From assembly GCA_023422005.1 (NCBI GenBank), contig JAEZSC010000089.1, positions 1 through 41,111 on the forward strand: 41,111 bases of DNA, given 5' to 3'. Positions 16,979-24,345 of this stretch are shown here, one piece after another. The notes beneath the pieces are model-generated. The model was given only the letters and a program-made list of their open reading frames with translations, was not told the DNA's origin and did not search any database. Position numbers and translations under genes: made by a program. Each line of letters opens with the position of its first letter. Position 1 is the stretch's first letter. This DNA comes from Bacillota bacterium (GTDB taxonomy: Bacteria > Bacillota > Clostridia > Christensenellales > UMGS416).

Positions 16979-16995
16979 GTCGGTCTTTTGATCCC

Positions 16996-17403
16996 CTAGG
17001 ATACCCACTTCTCAGAACTGTACGAATAGAAACTGGTGACGTATCCCCCGGTAATCGACATGTGACGGGACATGGTGCGGTAATACTTGCCGCCGGTGAC
17101 CGTAACCGTTTTGGATTGAGAAACGGACATGGCATTGTCGGCGGATTTCAATCCCGAAGAGATCGTGACCCAGGAGCCGTTTTGCAGCTCCTGCAGATAA
17201 ATGTAGACGGAAATGTTGTCCTCCACGACCGCCGAGCGGGAGATCCCAGCGAAGGTGACCAGGCGGCCCGACGCCGAAATTGTGCTGGTCCCTTGGTTCA
17301 CGTTGAGTGGTTCCACGTCTGCGGCCAACGCCGTTGTCGGGAAAAGGCTGAGCAGAATGGTCAACGTGACCAGCAGCGCAAAAATCTTGGACGTTTTTTT
17401 CAT
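16996..17403 (-). CDS. Small secreted protein
   Basis: This 135-residue protein has a clear signal peptide: MKKTSK, a hydrophobic core ending in LLSLFPTTALA, and cleavage before ADVEPL. The mature part (about 108 residues) is strand-rich and polar, with SISAS, a WVTISSGLKSADNAMSVSQS stretch and TVTVTGGKYYRTMSRHMSIT. No catalytic motif, LPXTG or cysteine is present. I cannot assign a family. It is the last gene of the minus-strand sigma/anti-sigma operon, so it is a likely target or signal of that system. Confidence 0.75.
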   Translation of the reverse strand: MKKTSKIFALLVTLTILLSLFPTTALAADVEPLNVNQGTSTISASGRLVTFAGISRSAVVEDNISVYIYLQELQNGSWVTISSGLKSADNAMSVSQSKTVTVTGGKYYRTMSRHMSITGGYVTSFYSYSSEKWVS

Positions 17404-17446
17404 GGTGGCCTCCCCTTCTTTTGGGCTTGCTTTACATCTAACAAGC

Positions 17447-18238
17447 CTATTTGCTGGCTTGCGCCAGGTTGTCGATCGCGCTCCGCAGTTCCTCCCATTT
17501 CATCGTCGTGGACGTAACGTAAAGCTCTGTGTTGCCCCAATGGGCCAGCCCTACCGCATACCCCTCCCGTGTATAGCCGCAATACATCGTCTCTCCGTTG
17601 AAAAGCGTGATGGCAAATGGCCTTTCACCGGCGACATCCAGGCTGGCGCCCCATCCGTCCGCACCGCGGAAGATCGTTTGCTCTATCATGAAACGCTTAT
17701 CATCCGGGGTGCGATAGCCAGTCAGGATGGAATTGAAGGCCTCCGTGCTGTCGACCGTTATGTTTTCTATGGAAACACTGCCGTTTCCTGCAAACAGCAG
17801 AGGAGAACCCACATACCCGATGGCATCCTGGATGTTGCCAAAGGACGCGGGCTCTACCTGCCGGAAGGGATAGATTTGCGTTGCCGCGGGGATGTCCCCG
17901 GAATTCAAGTACAAAATGCCGCCGACAACCTGCGCGACAGTATGATACGCACGCACGGCCAGAGCACGGCCAGGGGGCGTGACGGCGAAGAAAAGCATCA
18001 CCGCGGCGGCTGTGCAAGCAAGGGATGCCCGCAGCCTTCTGCGCCGATGCGCATTGCGGACCGCTTGCTGCCCAAGAATGCGCGCCCGGTCACTGCAACG
18101 GCCCAAGCTTTCCACCGGGCAGGAACCGTCGGCGGCTTCCCCCTTGGACTCCCCGGTGTTTTGCAGAGCCGTCCTCAGGTCAGGGTTTTCCTGGAAGTAT
18201 CGACTCAGTTTTTGTTCGGATTCGCCATCTATTCTCAT
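17447..18238 (-). CDS. Probable anti-sigma factor, single membrane pass
   Basis: The 263-residue protein has a soluble N-terminal part of about 85 residues with an arginine-rich end (RNAHRRRRLRAS), one membrane helix (LACTAAAVMLFFAV) and an outer domain of about 160 residues. The outer domain (IYPFRQVEPASFGNIQDAIG, FRGADGWGASLDVAGERPFAI) resembles the DUF4367-type extracellular domain of clostridial anti-sigma proteins. It lies directly downstream of an ECF sigma gene, the usual place for a cognate anti-sigma factor that would hold the sigma factor at the membrane. AGGAGC before ATG 18238 supports the start. Confidence 0.75.
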   Translation of the reverse strand: MRIDGESEQKLSRYFQENPDLRTALQNTGESKGEAADGSCPVESLGRCSDRARILGQQAVRNAHRRRRLRASLACTAAAVMLFFAVTPPGRALAVRAYHTVAQVVGGILYLNSGDIPAATQIYPFRQVEPASFGNIQDAIGYVGSPLLFAGNGSVSIENITVDSTEAFNSILTGYRTPDDKRFMIEQTIFRGADGWGASLDVAGERPFAITLFNGETMYCGYTREGYAVGLAHWGNTELYVTSTTMKWEELRSAIDNLAQASK

Positions 18239-18289
18239 GGAATCGCTCCTATTCCTATGTATCCCGCCAAAAGATGAAACCTTACACTG

Positions 18290-18805
18290 TCATTCCATGT
18301 TTTTTTCATGTTTTATGATCAGATGAAGGAGCTTCCTGAGGATTCTCGTATGCCTTGTCATGAGCGCCGACGGGCTCTTGCCCATGATCCTCGCGATTTC
18401 GTCGTAGGGCAGCTCCTGATAATGGCGCAGCTCGATCAGGCGTTTGTCCACCACGGATAACTCCTCCAGATACATCCGCAGGATCTCTTTGCGTTCGCTG
18501 AGGATCAGCTCATCCACGAGGGATTCCACACCCCCGCTCCTGTCGCAGAGCTGCAGCATGCCGGTGGCTCTGCTTTTTTTCGAGTACCACTTCAGCACCT
18601 TCTTCGCGGCGACCCCATAGACCCACCGTTTGAAATCCAAGGGTTCTTTGCCTCTGAAATGGCGGATTTTGCCATACGCCAAATATGCAATGTCCTGGAG
18701 AATATCCTCGGCATCCTGCCGGTTGGTTTTCCGAATCAGGTGATGCAGCAACTCACCGCAGACAGGATCCCAATATTCATTGAACTGCTCGACATCCGAC
18801 TTCAT
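18290..18805 (-). CDS. ECF sigma-70 family factor
   Basis: This 171-residue protein has region 2 (HHLIRKTNRQDAEDILQDIA, then FKRWVYGVAAKKVLKWYSKK) and region 4 (LSVVDKRLIELRHYQELPYD, then EIARIMGKSPSALMTRHTRI), the arrangement of extracytoplasmic-function sigma factors. It would direct RNA polymerase to its own regulon when released by the anti-sigma factor encoded downstream. GGAGGG precedes ATG 18805. A housekeeping-like promoter is visible upstream, divergent from the tandem-GGDEF gene. Gene order sigma, anti-sigma, secreted protein suggests envelope-stress signalling. Confidence 0.92.
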   Translation of the reverse strand: MKSDVEQFNEYWDPVCGELLHHLIRKTNRQDAEDILQDIAYLAYGKIRHFRGKEPLDFKRWVYGVAAKKVLKWYSKKSRATGMLQLCDRSGGVESLVDELILSERKEILRMYLEELSVVDKRLIELRHYQELPYDEIARIMGKSPSALMTRHTRILRKLLHLIIKHEKNME

Positions 18806-18823
18806 ATTGGCCCTCCACGATAT

Positions 18824-18851
18824 ATTTTAGCCAATATCCGGAGAAACTCAA
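18824..18851 (-). promoter_or_regulatory. Candidate promoter of the ECF sigma operon
   Basis: On the minus strand TTGAGT (18846-18851), a 16-base spacer and TAAAAT (18824-18829) precede the ATG at 18805. Confidence 0.45.
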
Positions 18852-18908
18852 TGCGAAGGGTTGGAATACGATAAAATCATACTGAACTATCAGCGGTCAC
18901 AGATGATA

Positions 18909-18937
18909 TAGACATTGTTATTTCATTACTTTATACT
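18909..18937 (+). promoter_or_regulatory. Promoter of the tandem-GGDEF gene
   Basis: TAGACA (18909-18914), a 17-base spacer and TATACT (18932-18937) each match the sigma-A consensus at five of six positions. Transcription would start about 25 bases before ATG 18968, which argues against a longer N-terminus even though the frame is open upstream. Confidence 0.7.
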
Positions 18938-18967
18938 ATAGCCATATCAGAAGATGCCGAGGCGCAT

Positions 18968-20011
18968 ATGTTGACTTCTTCGTTATACACGGATTCGTTG
19001 ACCGGTTTCCACAATCTCTTTGCCTTGATCATGGCGGATATCCACGCCATCTGCGAGCAAAACGGCGCTGTTCTATATATGGACATCAAGAACCTGATGC
19101 ACGTCAACACGCGGTACGGACACGAAATGGGCGATCTGTACATCGCGGCGTGCGCCAGAAGCATTAAAAGCGCGGTTGCCGGCAGAGGGCAGGACCGCAA
19201 CCACGTCCATGCCTACCGGATCAGCGGCGACGACTTCATTGTCATTTTCCCGGGCCAAAGCCTTCAGGGCATCTCCCACATCCCCGAGAGCATCGACAGG
19301 GACATGAAGGCCTTTGCCATGGAACGCAGCTGGGACTTCTCCGCCGGCATCCACTTCGTATCCTGGGAATATGCGCAGGCGCCGGCGTCCCCTTCGGCGC
19401 TGGTGCGCACATGCTATCTGCGCATGCAGGAGGAATTCTCTCAAGCTCCCCTGCCCTTGTGGGTGGACCACCTGATCAACCAGATGTACGGACACATAGA
19501 GGAGACGCTGACGCTACTGGAAAAGGCATCGCAGGAGGCCCTGATCGACAGCGTTTCCCAGCTGCCCAATAACCGGGCCGCCCGGCAATGCCTGCTGCAG
19601 GTGAAGCGGGAATACGACATGAGCATAAAGCCGTTCAGCGTTCTTTTCATCGACGGAGACAACCTGCGCCGCTTCAACGACATCAGTTATGAGCACGGCA
19701 ACGAGATGATAAGAGAGCTCGGCAAGCTGATCAAGTCCTCGATCCGGGAAAGCGACTCCCTTTTCCGCTGGCTTTCTGGCGACGAATTTCTGGTGATCCT
19801 CCCCAATACGGCAAAAAAGGCAGCCTATAAGCTGGCCGAACGCATCCGCACCACCGTGTCTTCCGTGACCATCGCGTGGGATTTCCCGGTGACGGTGTCC
19901 ATCGGCGTGGCCTGCTACCCCGCGGACGGCGCCACGGTGGAAGAAGTGCTGAGCGTGGCGGAGAAGGGGAACTCCTCGGCGAAGAAGGACGGGAAGAATA
20001 CGGTGAGGTGA
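18968..20011 (+). CDS. Tandem-GGDEF protein (putative diguanylate cyclase)
   Basis: The 347-residue protein consists of two GGDEF domains and nothing else. Domain 1 (about 1-165) has YTDSLTGFHN, MDIKNLMHVNTRYGHEMGD and the signature SGDDF at 86-90. Domain 2 (about 185-347) has SVSQLPNNRAA, IDGDNLRRFNDISYEHGNE, SGDEF at 270-274 and the VTVSIGVACYP strand. Second-domain residues look compatible with cyclic-di-GMP synthesis. An RESD resembling the inhibitory site sits at 260-263, one residue further from SGDEF than usual. Domain 1 may be regulatory. No sensor domain or membrane helix is present, so regulation may be by dimerisation or transcription. A good promoter lies upstream, divergent from the ECF sigma operon. 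Confidence 0.88.
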   Translation: MLTSSLYTDSLTGFHNLFALIMADIHAICEQNGAVLYMDIKNLMHVNTRYGHEMGDLYIAACARSIKSAVAGRGQDRNHVHAYRISGDDFIVIFPGQSLQGISHIPESIDRDMKAFAMERSWDFSAGIHFVSWEYAQAPASPSALVRTCYLRMQEEFSQAPLPLWVDHLINQMYGHIEETLTLLEKASQEALIDSVSQLPNNRAARQCLLQVKREYDMSIKPFSVLFIDGDNLRRFNDISYEHGNEMIRELGKLIKSSIRESDSLFRWLSGDEFLVILPNTAKKAAYKLAERIRTTVSSVTIAWDFPVTVSIGVACYPADGATVEEVLSVAEKGNSSAKKDGKNTVR

Positions 20012-20247
20012 AGGTCTTTTCCTTCTTCACCGGTTGGCTGAAGTCTGCTGCAAGGGCAGAGCCCATGACCAACAAAAGGTCTCTATATAGCGTCTCCACT
20101 TCCCTATGTCACTTCCTCCCCTCCCCCGCTGTTTATAGCGGGGAATCCGGGGTTTACACACATTTTTTTAGACGCCCGTGGGTATGCATGCTATAACGAT
20201 AATTGTTAAAATCAACCTGGAAACAGGTGACGGGGAAAAGAGGCGCA
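20012..20247 (+). other. Intergenic stretch before the TelA module
   Basis: It holds a hairpin (CCCCGCT-GTTTAT-AGCGGGG, 20124-20143) without an adjacent T-run and a TATAAC box at 20192-20197 that could be the -10 of the next gene. No convincing -35 or coding region is seen. Confidence 0.4.
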
Positions 20248-21000
20248 ATGGGCTTTAACAAGGGTACGCTGCCAAAACTGATCGCATGCAACGCCGCGCT
20301 GCTGGCTGTCAATGTGGTCGTGTTTTCCAACCTGTTTTTCAAGGTGCGCCTGCTGGGCGGGAGCGCTCTGGAGGCCGCAACGGGCTGGACCGTGCTCATC
20401 ATGAGCGTCGTTGTTTTCTTCTACGGCAACCTGCGCATCCTGAACGCGCCGGTCAAGCGGCCGGACCCCAAGGACACCGTGGACAAGATAACGGGGCTGG
20501 AATCCTGCGGGGAGGCGCTGGAGCGCATGGGGCGCGCCGGTACCTTCGCCGCCAAGATCGAGGAGATGCAGGCCCAGGTGGAGCAGATGGGCAAAAAGCA
20601 GGAGCTCATCCGGGACATCCTGCTGCAGAAGTTCTCCGATACCGAGATGAGCTATCAGAAGTTCCAGACCACGGTGAACAGCGCCGAGGGCGTGCTGTGC
20701 CTGAACGTGCGCAGCGTACTCAACCGCATCTATGCCTTCGACGAGGAGGAATACACCGCCCTGGCCCGGGGCAAATCCCGCCTGAAGCCCGCCATCGCCG
20801 CCCAGAAGATGGACATCTACAAGCAGTACATCGACTTTGTGGACCAGGCCGTGGAGGACAATGACGAGATTCTGCTGCGGCTGGACCGGCTGCTGCTGGA
20901 GATCTCCAAATTCAACAGCATCGACGTGGGCGAGCTGGAGCAGATGCCGGCCATGAAGGAGCTGGACAGCCTGATCGCCGACACCAAATGGTACCGATAG
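20248..21000 (+). CDS. Membrane protein with coiled coil, first gene of the TelA module
   Basis: This 250-residue protein has two N-terminal membrane helices (LPKLIACNAALLAVNVVVFS and ATGWTVLIMSVVVFFYGNLR). A long cytoplasmic helical domain with coiled-coil character follows (FAAKIEEMQAQVEQMGKKQE, and later MKELDSLIADTKWY). The topology resembles XpaC-like partners of TelA, though the sequence is not clearly that family. AGAGG precedes ATG 20248; an upstream TTG at 20203 lacks a ribosome site. It is followed 47 bp later by the VWA fusion gene and then TelA, so I infer a membrane scaffold for the complex. No enzymatic motif is visible. Confidence 0.75.
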   Translation: MGFNKGTLPKLIACNAALLAVNVVVFSNLFFKVRLLGGSALEAATGWTVLIMSVVVFFYGNLRILNAPVKRPDPKDTVDKITGLESCGEALERMGRAGTFAAKIEEMQAQVEQMGKKQELIRDILLQKFSDTEMSYQKFQTTVNSAEGVLCLNVRSVLNRIYAFDEEEYTALARGKSRLKPAIAAQKMDIYKQYIDFVDQAVEDNDEILLRLDRLLLEISKFNSIDVGELEQMPAMKELDSLIADTKWYR

Positions 21001-21047
21001 TGGGTCTGCTGGATAACAGCAAACCTGAATGAGGAAAGGAAGCCGCC

Positions 21048-22736
21048 ATGGACAAGAAAACGAGGTCTTTTCTGCTGATCGCCGCGCTGGCGCTGGTCGT
21101 GTTCGGCGGCGCGTTTGCCATCATCAGCCTTACGCAGAACGTGGGCAAAAACCGCAACCAGATCACCCAGGAGCAGGCCGTGGAGGCCATGGGCCGCCTG
21201 CACCGGGGCGTGCAGGTGAGCACGCTGCCCCCCATCAAGGAGCCCGTGGACCTGGCCCCGGCGGATATGAAGGACACGCTGCCGGACATTTCCAAATACC
21301 CTGAGCAGGTGACCGCGAACACGGCGGACTATGTAGAGATCTTCTCCTCCACGGAAAAGGCCGGCACGGGCAAGGACGGCTGGCTGGTGGACATGGCCAA
21401 CCGCTTCAACAGCTCCGGCGCAACCGTGGGCGGCAAGGCGGTATCGGTGTCCATCCGCGGCATCGCCTCGGGCCTGGGGTGCGACTACATCTCCTCGGGA
21501 AAACATCTGCCCGACGCCTTTTCGCCCTCCAACGAGCTGTGGGGCGACGACCTGAAGGCCAAGGGCGTGCCGGTGACGCTGGTGGAACAACGGCTTACGG
21601 GCAACGTGGCCGGCATCGCGCTCTCCAAGGCCAAACAGGCCGAGATCATCGCCAAGTACGGCTCGGTCAGCGTAAAGAGTGTGGCCCAAGCCACCGCCGC
21701 CGGGGAGCTGACCATGGGCTACACAAACCCCTTCGCCAGCTCCACCGGCGCCAACTTCCTGATGTCGCTGCTGTACACCTATGACGCCGCCAACCCCCTG
21801 GGCGAGGCTGCCGCCGCCGAATTCATGAAGTTCCAGGCCAACGTTCCCTTCGTGGCATATACAACGCTGCAGATGAAGGATTCGGTGAAGTCCGGCGTGC
21901 TGGACGGCTTCGTGTTTGAGGCCCAGCAGTTCGCCAACTCTTCGGATCTGGTGGGCAACTACGTGTTCACGCCCTACGGCGTGCGCCACGACAGCCCGGT
22001 GTATGAGATCGGCGAGCTCACGGCCCAGAAGAAGGAGATCCTCCGGAAGTTCATCGACTTCTGCAAGACTGCAGACGCCCAGAAGGCGGCCACCGACTGC
22101 GGCTTCAACCGCCATGACGATTACAAAATGGAACTGACCCAGGTGAACGGCACCCAGCTGGCCCAATCGCAGAAGCTGTGGAAGGAAAAGAAGGACAGCA
22201 ACCGCGACATCATCGCCGTGTTTGTGGCCGACACCTCCGGCAGCATGGACGGCGAGCCCATGAACAACCTGAAAAAATCGCTGCTGAGCGGCGCCAACTA
22301 CATCGGCCAGGATGCCTCTGTGGGCCTTGTGACCTTCTCCGACGACGTGAAGATCGCGCTGCCCATCGGCAAGTTCGACATCAACCAGCGGTCGCTGTTC
22401 ACAGGCGCTGTGAAGAACATGAGCGCCGGCGGCGGCACGGCGATGTACGACGCCATCGTCGTGGCGGAGAAGATGCTGCAGGACGCCAAGGCGGACAACC
22501 CCAACGCCAAGCTCATGCTCTTTGTGCTCAGCGATGGCGAAGCCAACGCCGGGTACACGCTGCGGGACACCCAGAAGATGATTGAGGGGCTCAAGGTGCC
22601 CATCTACACGATCGGATACAACGCCAACCTCGAGGCTCTGGCCGCCATCTCCCGTATCAACGAGGCCGCCAGCATCAATGCCGACACCGACGATGTCGTG
22701 TATAAGATCGTGAGTTTGTTTAACGCGGAGATGTAG
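21048..22736 (+). CDS. Solute-binding-like domain fused to a VWA domain, membrane-anchored
   Basis: The 562-residue protein starts with a membrane anchor or uncleaved signal (FLLIAALALVVFGGAFAIIS). Residues of about 85-365 resemble a periplasmic solute-binding protein of the ABC type (YVEIFSSTEKAGTGKDGWLV, later SSTGANFLMSLLYTYDAANP). Residues of about 385-562 form a von Willebrand A domain with an intact metal site: DTSGSMDGEP (Asp395), the GGGTAMYDAI loop near 461-470 and the LSDGEANAG segment. VWA domains bind partners through a chelated divalent cation. The fusion probably faces outside and presents or recognises a ligand. AGGAAAGGAAG supports the start. Its neighbours are the coiled-coil membrane protein and TelA. 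Confidence 0.85.
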   Translation: MDKKTRSFLLIAALALVVFGGAFAIISLTQNVGKNRNQITQEQAVEAMGRLHRGVQVSTLPPIKEPVDLAPADMKDTLPDISKYPEQVTANTADYVEIFSSTEKAGTGKDGWLVDMANRFNSSGATVGGKAVSVSIRGIASGLGCDYISSGKHLPDAFSPSNELWGDDLKAKGVPVTLVEQRLTGNVAGIALSKAKQAEIIAKYGSVSVKSVAQATAAGELTMGYTNPFASSTGANFLMSLLYTYDAANPLGEAAAAEFMKFQANVPFVAYTTLQMKDSVKSGVLDGFVFEAQQFANSSDLVGNYVFTPYGVRHDSPVYEIGELTAQKKEILRKFIDFCKTADAQKAATDCGFNRHDDYKMELTQVNGTQLAQSQKLWKEKKDSNRDIIAVFVADTSGSMDGEPMNNLKKSLLSGANYIGQDASVGLVTFSDDVKIALPIGKFDINQRSLFTGAVKNMSAGGGTAMYDAIVVAEKMLQDAKADNPNAKLMLFVLSDGEANAGYTLRDTQKMIEGLKVPIYTIGYNANLEALAAISRINEAASINADTDDVVYKIVSLFNAEM

Positions 22737-23051
22737 GGAGGAACTCATCAGCCTGCCGGGCAACCGCCGATGGAGCCCTCTCTCCAGCCCTCCCCCGTAG
22801 ATGGAGGAGGACAAGGATGATCAAATTGCGCAGCGCCTGTAGGCGCACGGCTTTGCTTAAAGGTGTGGCGAAGCCACACCCACGCAAAGCCTTGCTCGCA
22901 TCATGACAATGCGGCGAGGGCTGGCCGGAACCCTTGCTCTACCATTCAGGATGGGGTCCGAAGGTTTCCAAAGGGCGATCGGAAAGCCCTTTGGTCGCAC
23001 CCACGGGTGCGTAATCTTATCAATAAAAGACCTGGACAGGAGGACATAAAT
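22737..23051 (+). repeat. Intergenic palindromic repeat cluster between the VWA and TelA genes
   Basis: It contains GGTGTGGCGAAGCCACACC (about 22862-22880) and a second hairpin CCAAAGGGC / GCCCTTTGG (22968-22994) embedded in a sequence shared with 30633-30681. A 29-codon frame at 22817-22906 has a good GGAGGAGG but crosses the repeats and is doubtful. No terminator is clear, so TelA may still be cotranscribed. Confidence 0.6.
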
Positions 23052-24188
23052 ATGGATTTTTCGATGCAAGTGGCAAGCCCTGAGGAAATCAAGAAAGAAG
23101 TGGCGCTGGAACTGGCCACCTCCCCCGCTGTGAGGAGCGAGCTGCAGGAGCAGGCTCAAAAGAACGCTCAGGCGCTCATGGAGCTGGATCTGGATTCCCT
23201 GGCGGGCAAGAAGAATGTCGTGGGCAGCATCGAGGCCTTCGGCCAGGAGTCCATGCGGCAGTCCTCCCAGAAGAACGGGCTGCTGGCCGTGACGGTGGGC
23301 AAGCTCTCCCAGGCCGGCGGCGACGGCGGCCAGGTCTCCAAGAGCCTGCTGGACCTGCACCGGGAGATCAAGGACCTGGACCCCAGCCTTGTGGACTTCG
23401 CCAAGACCGGCGTGCTGGGCGCGCTCTTTAACCCCATCCGCGCCTACTTCCAGAAATACGAGAAGGCAGAGAACGTCATCGCCGACATCGTGGTTTCGCT
23501 GGACAAGGGCCGCGCCGTGCTGGTGAACGACAACACGACGCTGGAGCTGGAAGAGGCCGCGCTGCGGGAGCTCTCCAAGCGCATCAACAAGGAGATCGAG
23601 CTGGGGGCACTGATGGACGGCTGCATCAGCGAGCAGCTGGAGAAGGCCCAGGCCGCCGGCGCGGACCCGGAGAAGATCAAGTTCATACAGGAGGAAATCC
23701 TCTTCCCGCTGCGCCAAAGGGTCATGGATATGCAGCAGATGATCGTCGTGAACCATCAGGGCGTGATCGCCATGGAGATCATCCGCCGCAACAACAAGGA
23801 GCTGATCCGCGGCGTGGACCGGGCCAAGAGCGTGACCATCGCGGCGCTGCGCACAGCGGTGATGGTGGCCAGCGCCCTATACAACCAGCGCATCGTGCTG
23901 CGTAAGATACAGGCGCTCAACGAGACGACCAACAACATCATCACCGCCACCTCCAAGATGCTCAAGGAGCAGGGCGCGCAGATACAGACCGAGTCCATGC
24001 AGACCGGCGTGTCGGTGGAGACGCTCAAGCAGTCCTACGCGGACCTCATGGATTCTCTGGAGGCCATCAGCACCTACAAGCAGCAGGCACTGCCGGTGAT
24101 GCGCCAGACCATACAGACCTTCCGCGAGATGGCCCAGGAGGGCGAGGAGCAGATACAGAAGCTGGAACGGGGCAGCGCGGTGAACTAG
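23052..24188 (+). CDS. telA: TelA-family toxic anion resistance protein
   Basis: This 378-residue, entirely helical protein matches the TelA/KlaA family linked to tellurite and other toxic-anion or envelope-stress tolerance. Diagnostic stretches are FNPIRAYFQKYEKAENVIAD, VLVNDNTTLELEEAALREL, FPLRQRVMDMQQMIVVNHQG and RGVDRAKSVTIAALRTAVMV. The length agrees with the family. AGGAGG before ATG 23052 fixes the start; the open frame further upstream runs through intergenic repeats. It is the last gene of the module, with a terminator at 24214. The molecular role of TelA is not established, and its companions here suggest a membrane-associated complex rather than a simple detoxifying enzyme. Confidence 0.92.
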   Translation: MDFSMQVASPEEIKKEVALELATSPAVRSELQEQAQKNAQALMELDLDSLAGKKNVVGSIEAFGQESMRQSSQKNGLLAVTVGKLSQAGGDGGQVSKSLLDLHREIKDLDPSLVDFAKTGVLGALFNPIRAYFQKYEKAENVIADIVVSLDKGRAVLVNDNTTLELEEAALRELSKRINKEIELGALMDGCISEQLEKAQAAGADPEKIKFIQEEILFPLRQRVMDMQQMIVVNHQGVIAMEIIRRNNKELIRGVDRAKSVTIAALRTAVMVASALYNQRIVLRKIQALNETTNNIITATSKMLKEQGAQIQTESMQTGVSVETLKQSYADLMDSLEAISTYKQQALPVMRQTIQTFREMAQEGEEQIQKLERGSAVN

Positions 24189-24213
24189 GGCGCGCGGCCG
24201 GAACAGCAGGAGC

Positions 24214-24244
24214 AAAGGCCCTCGGCGCAGTGCCGGGGGCCTTT
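24214..24244 (+). terminator. Terminator of the TelA module
   Basis: AAAGGCCCTCGGC / GCCGGGGGCCTTT with a 5-base loop lies 25 bases after the telA stop. Confidence 0.75.
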
Positions 24245-24345
24245 AGACCGTCTACAGGGATAATTTCATTATTGATGAAGGAAATTGCCTCGTTATGTCG
24301 TATAATGTTTTATAGCTTATCGCGATGCGACAGGAGACAAAAAAA

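Noticed and set aside
20817..22814. Minus-strand frame of 665 codons across the VWA gene
   Set aside because: It is antisense to the solute-binding/VWA gene; its His/Val/Gly-rich composition is typical of antisense translations and no motif is present.
22817..22906. 29-codon frame with good Shine-Dalgarno sequence between the VWA and telA genes
   Set aside because: It passes through palindromic repeats and codes for a basic peptide with no recognisable feature; kept only as a remark.
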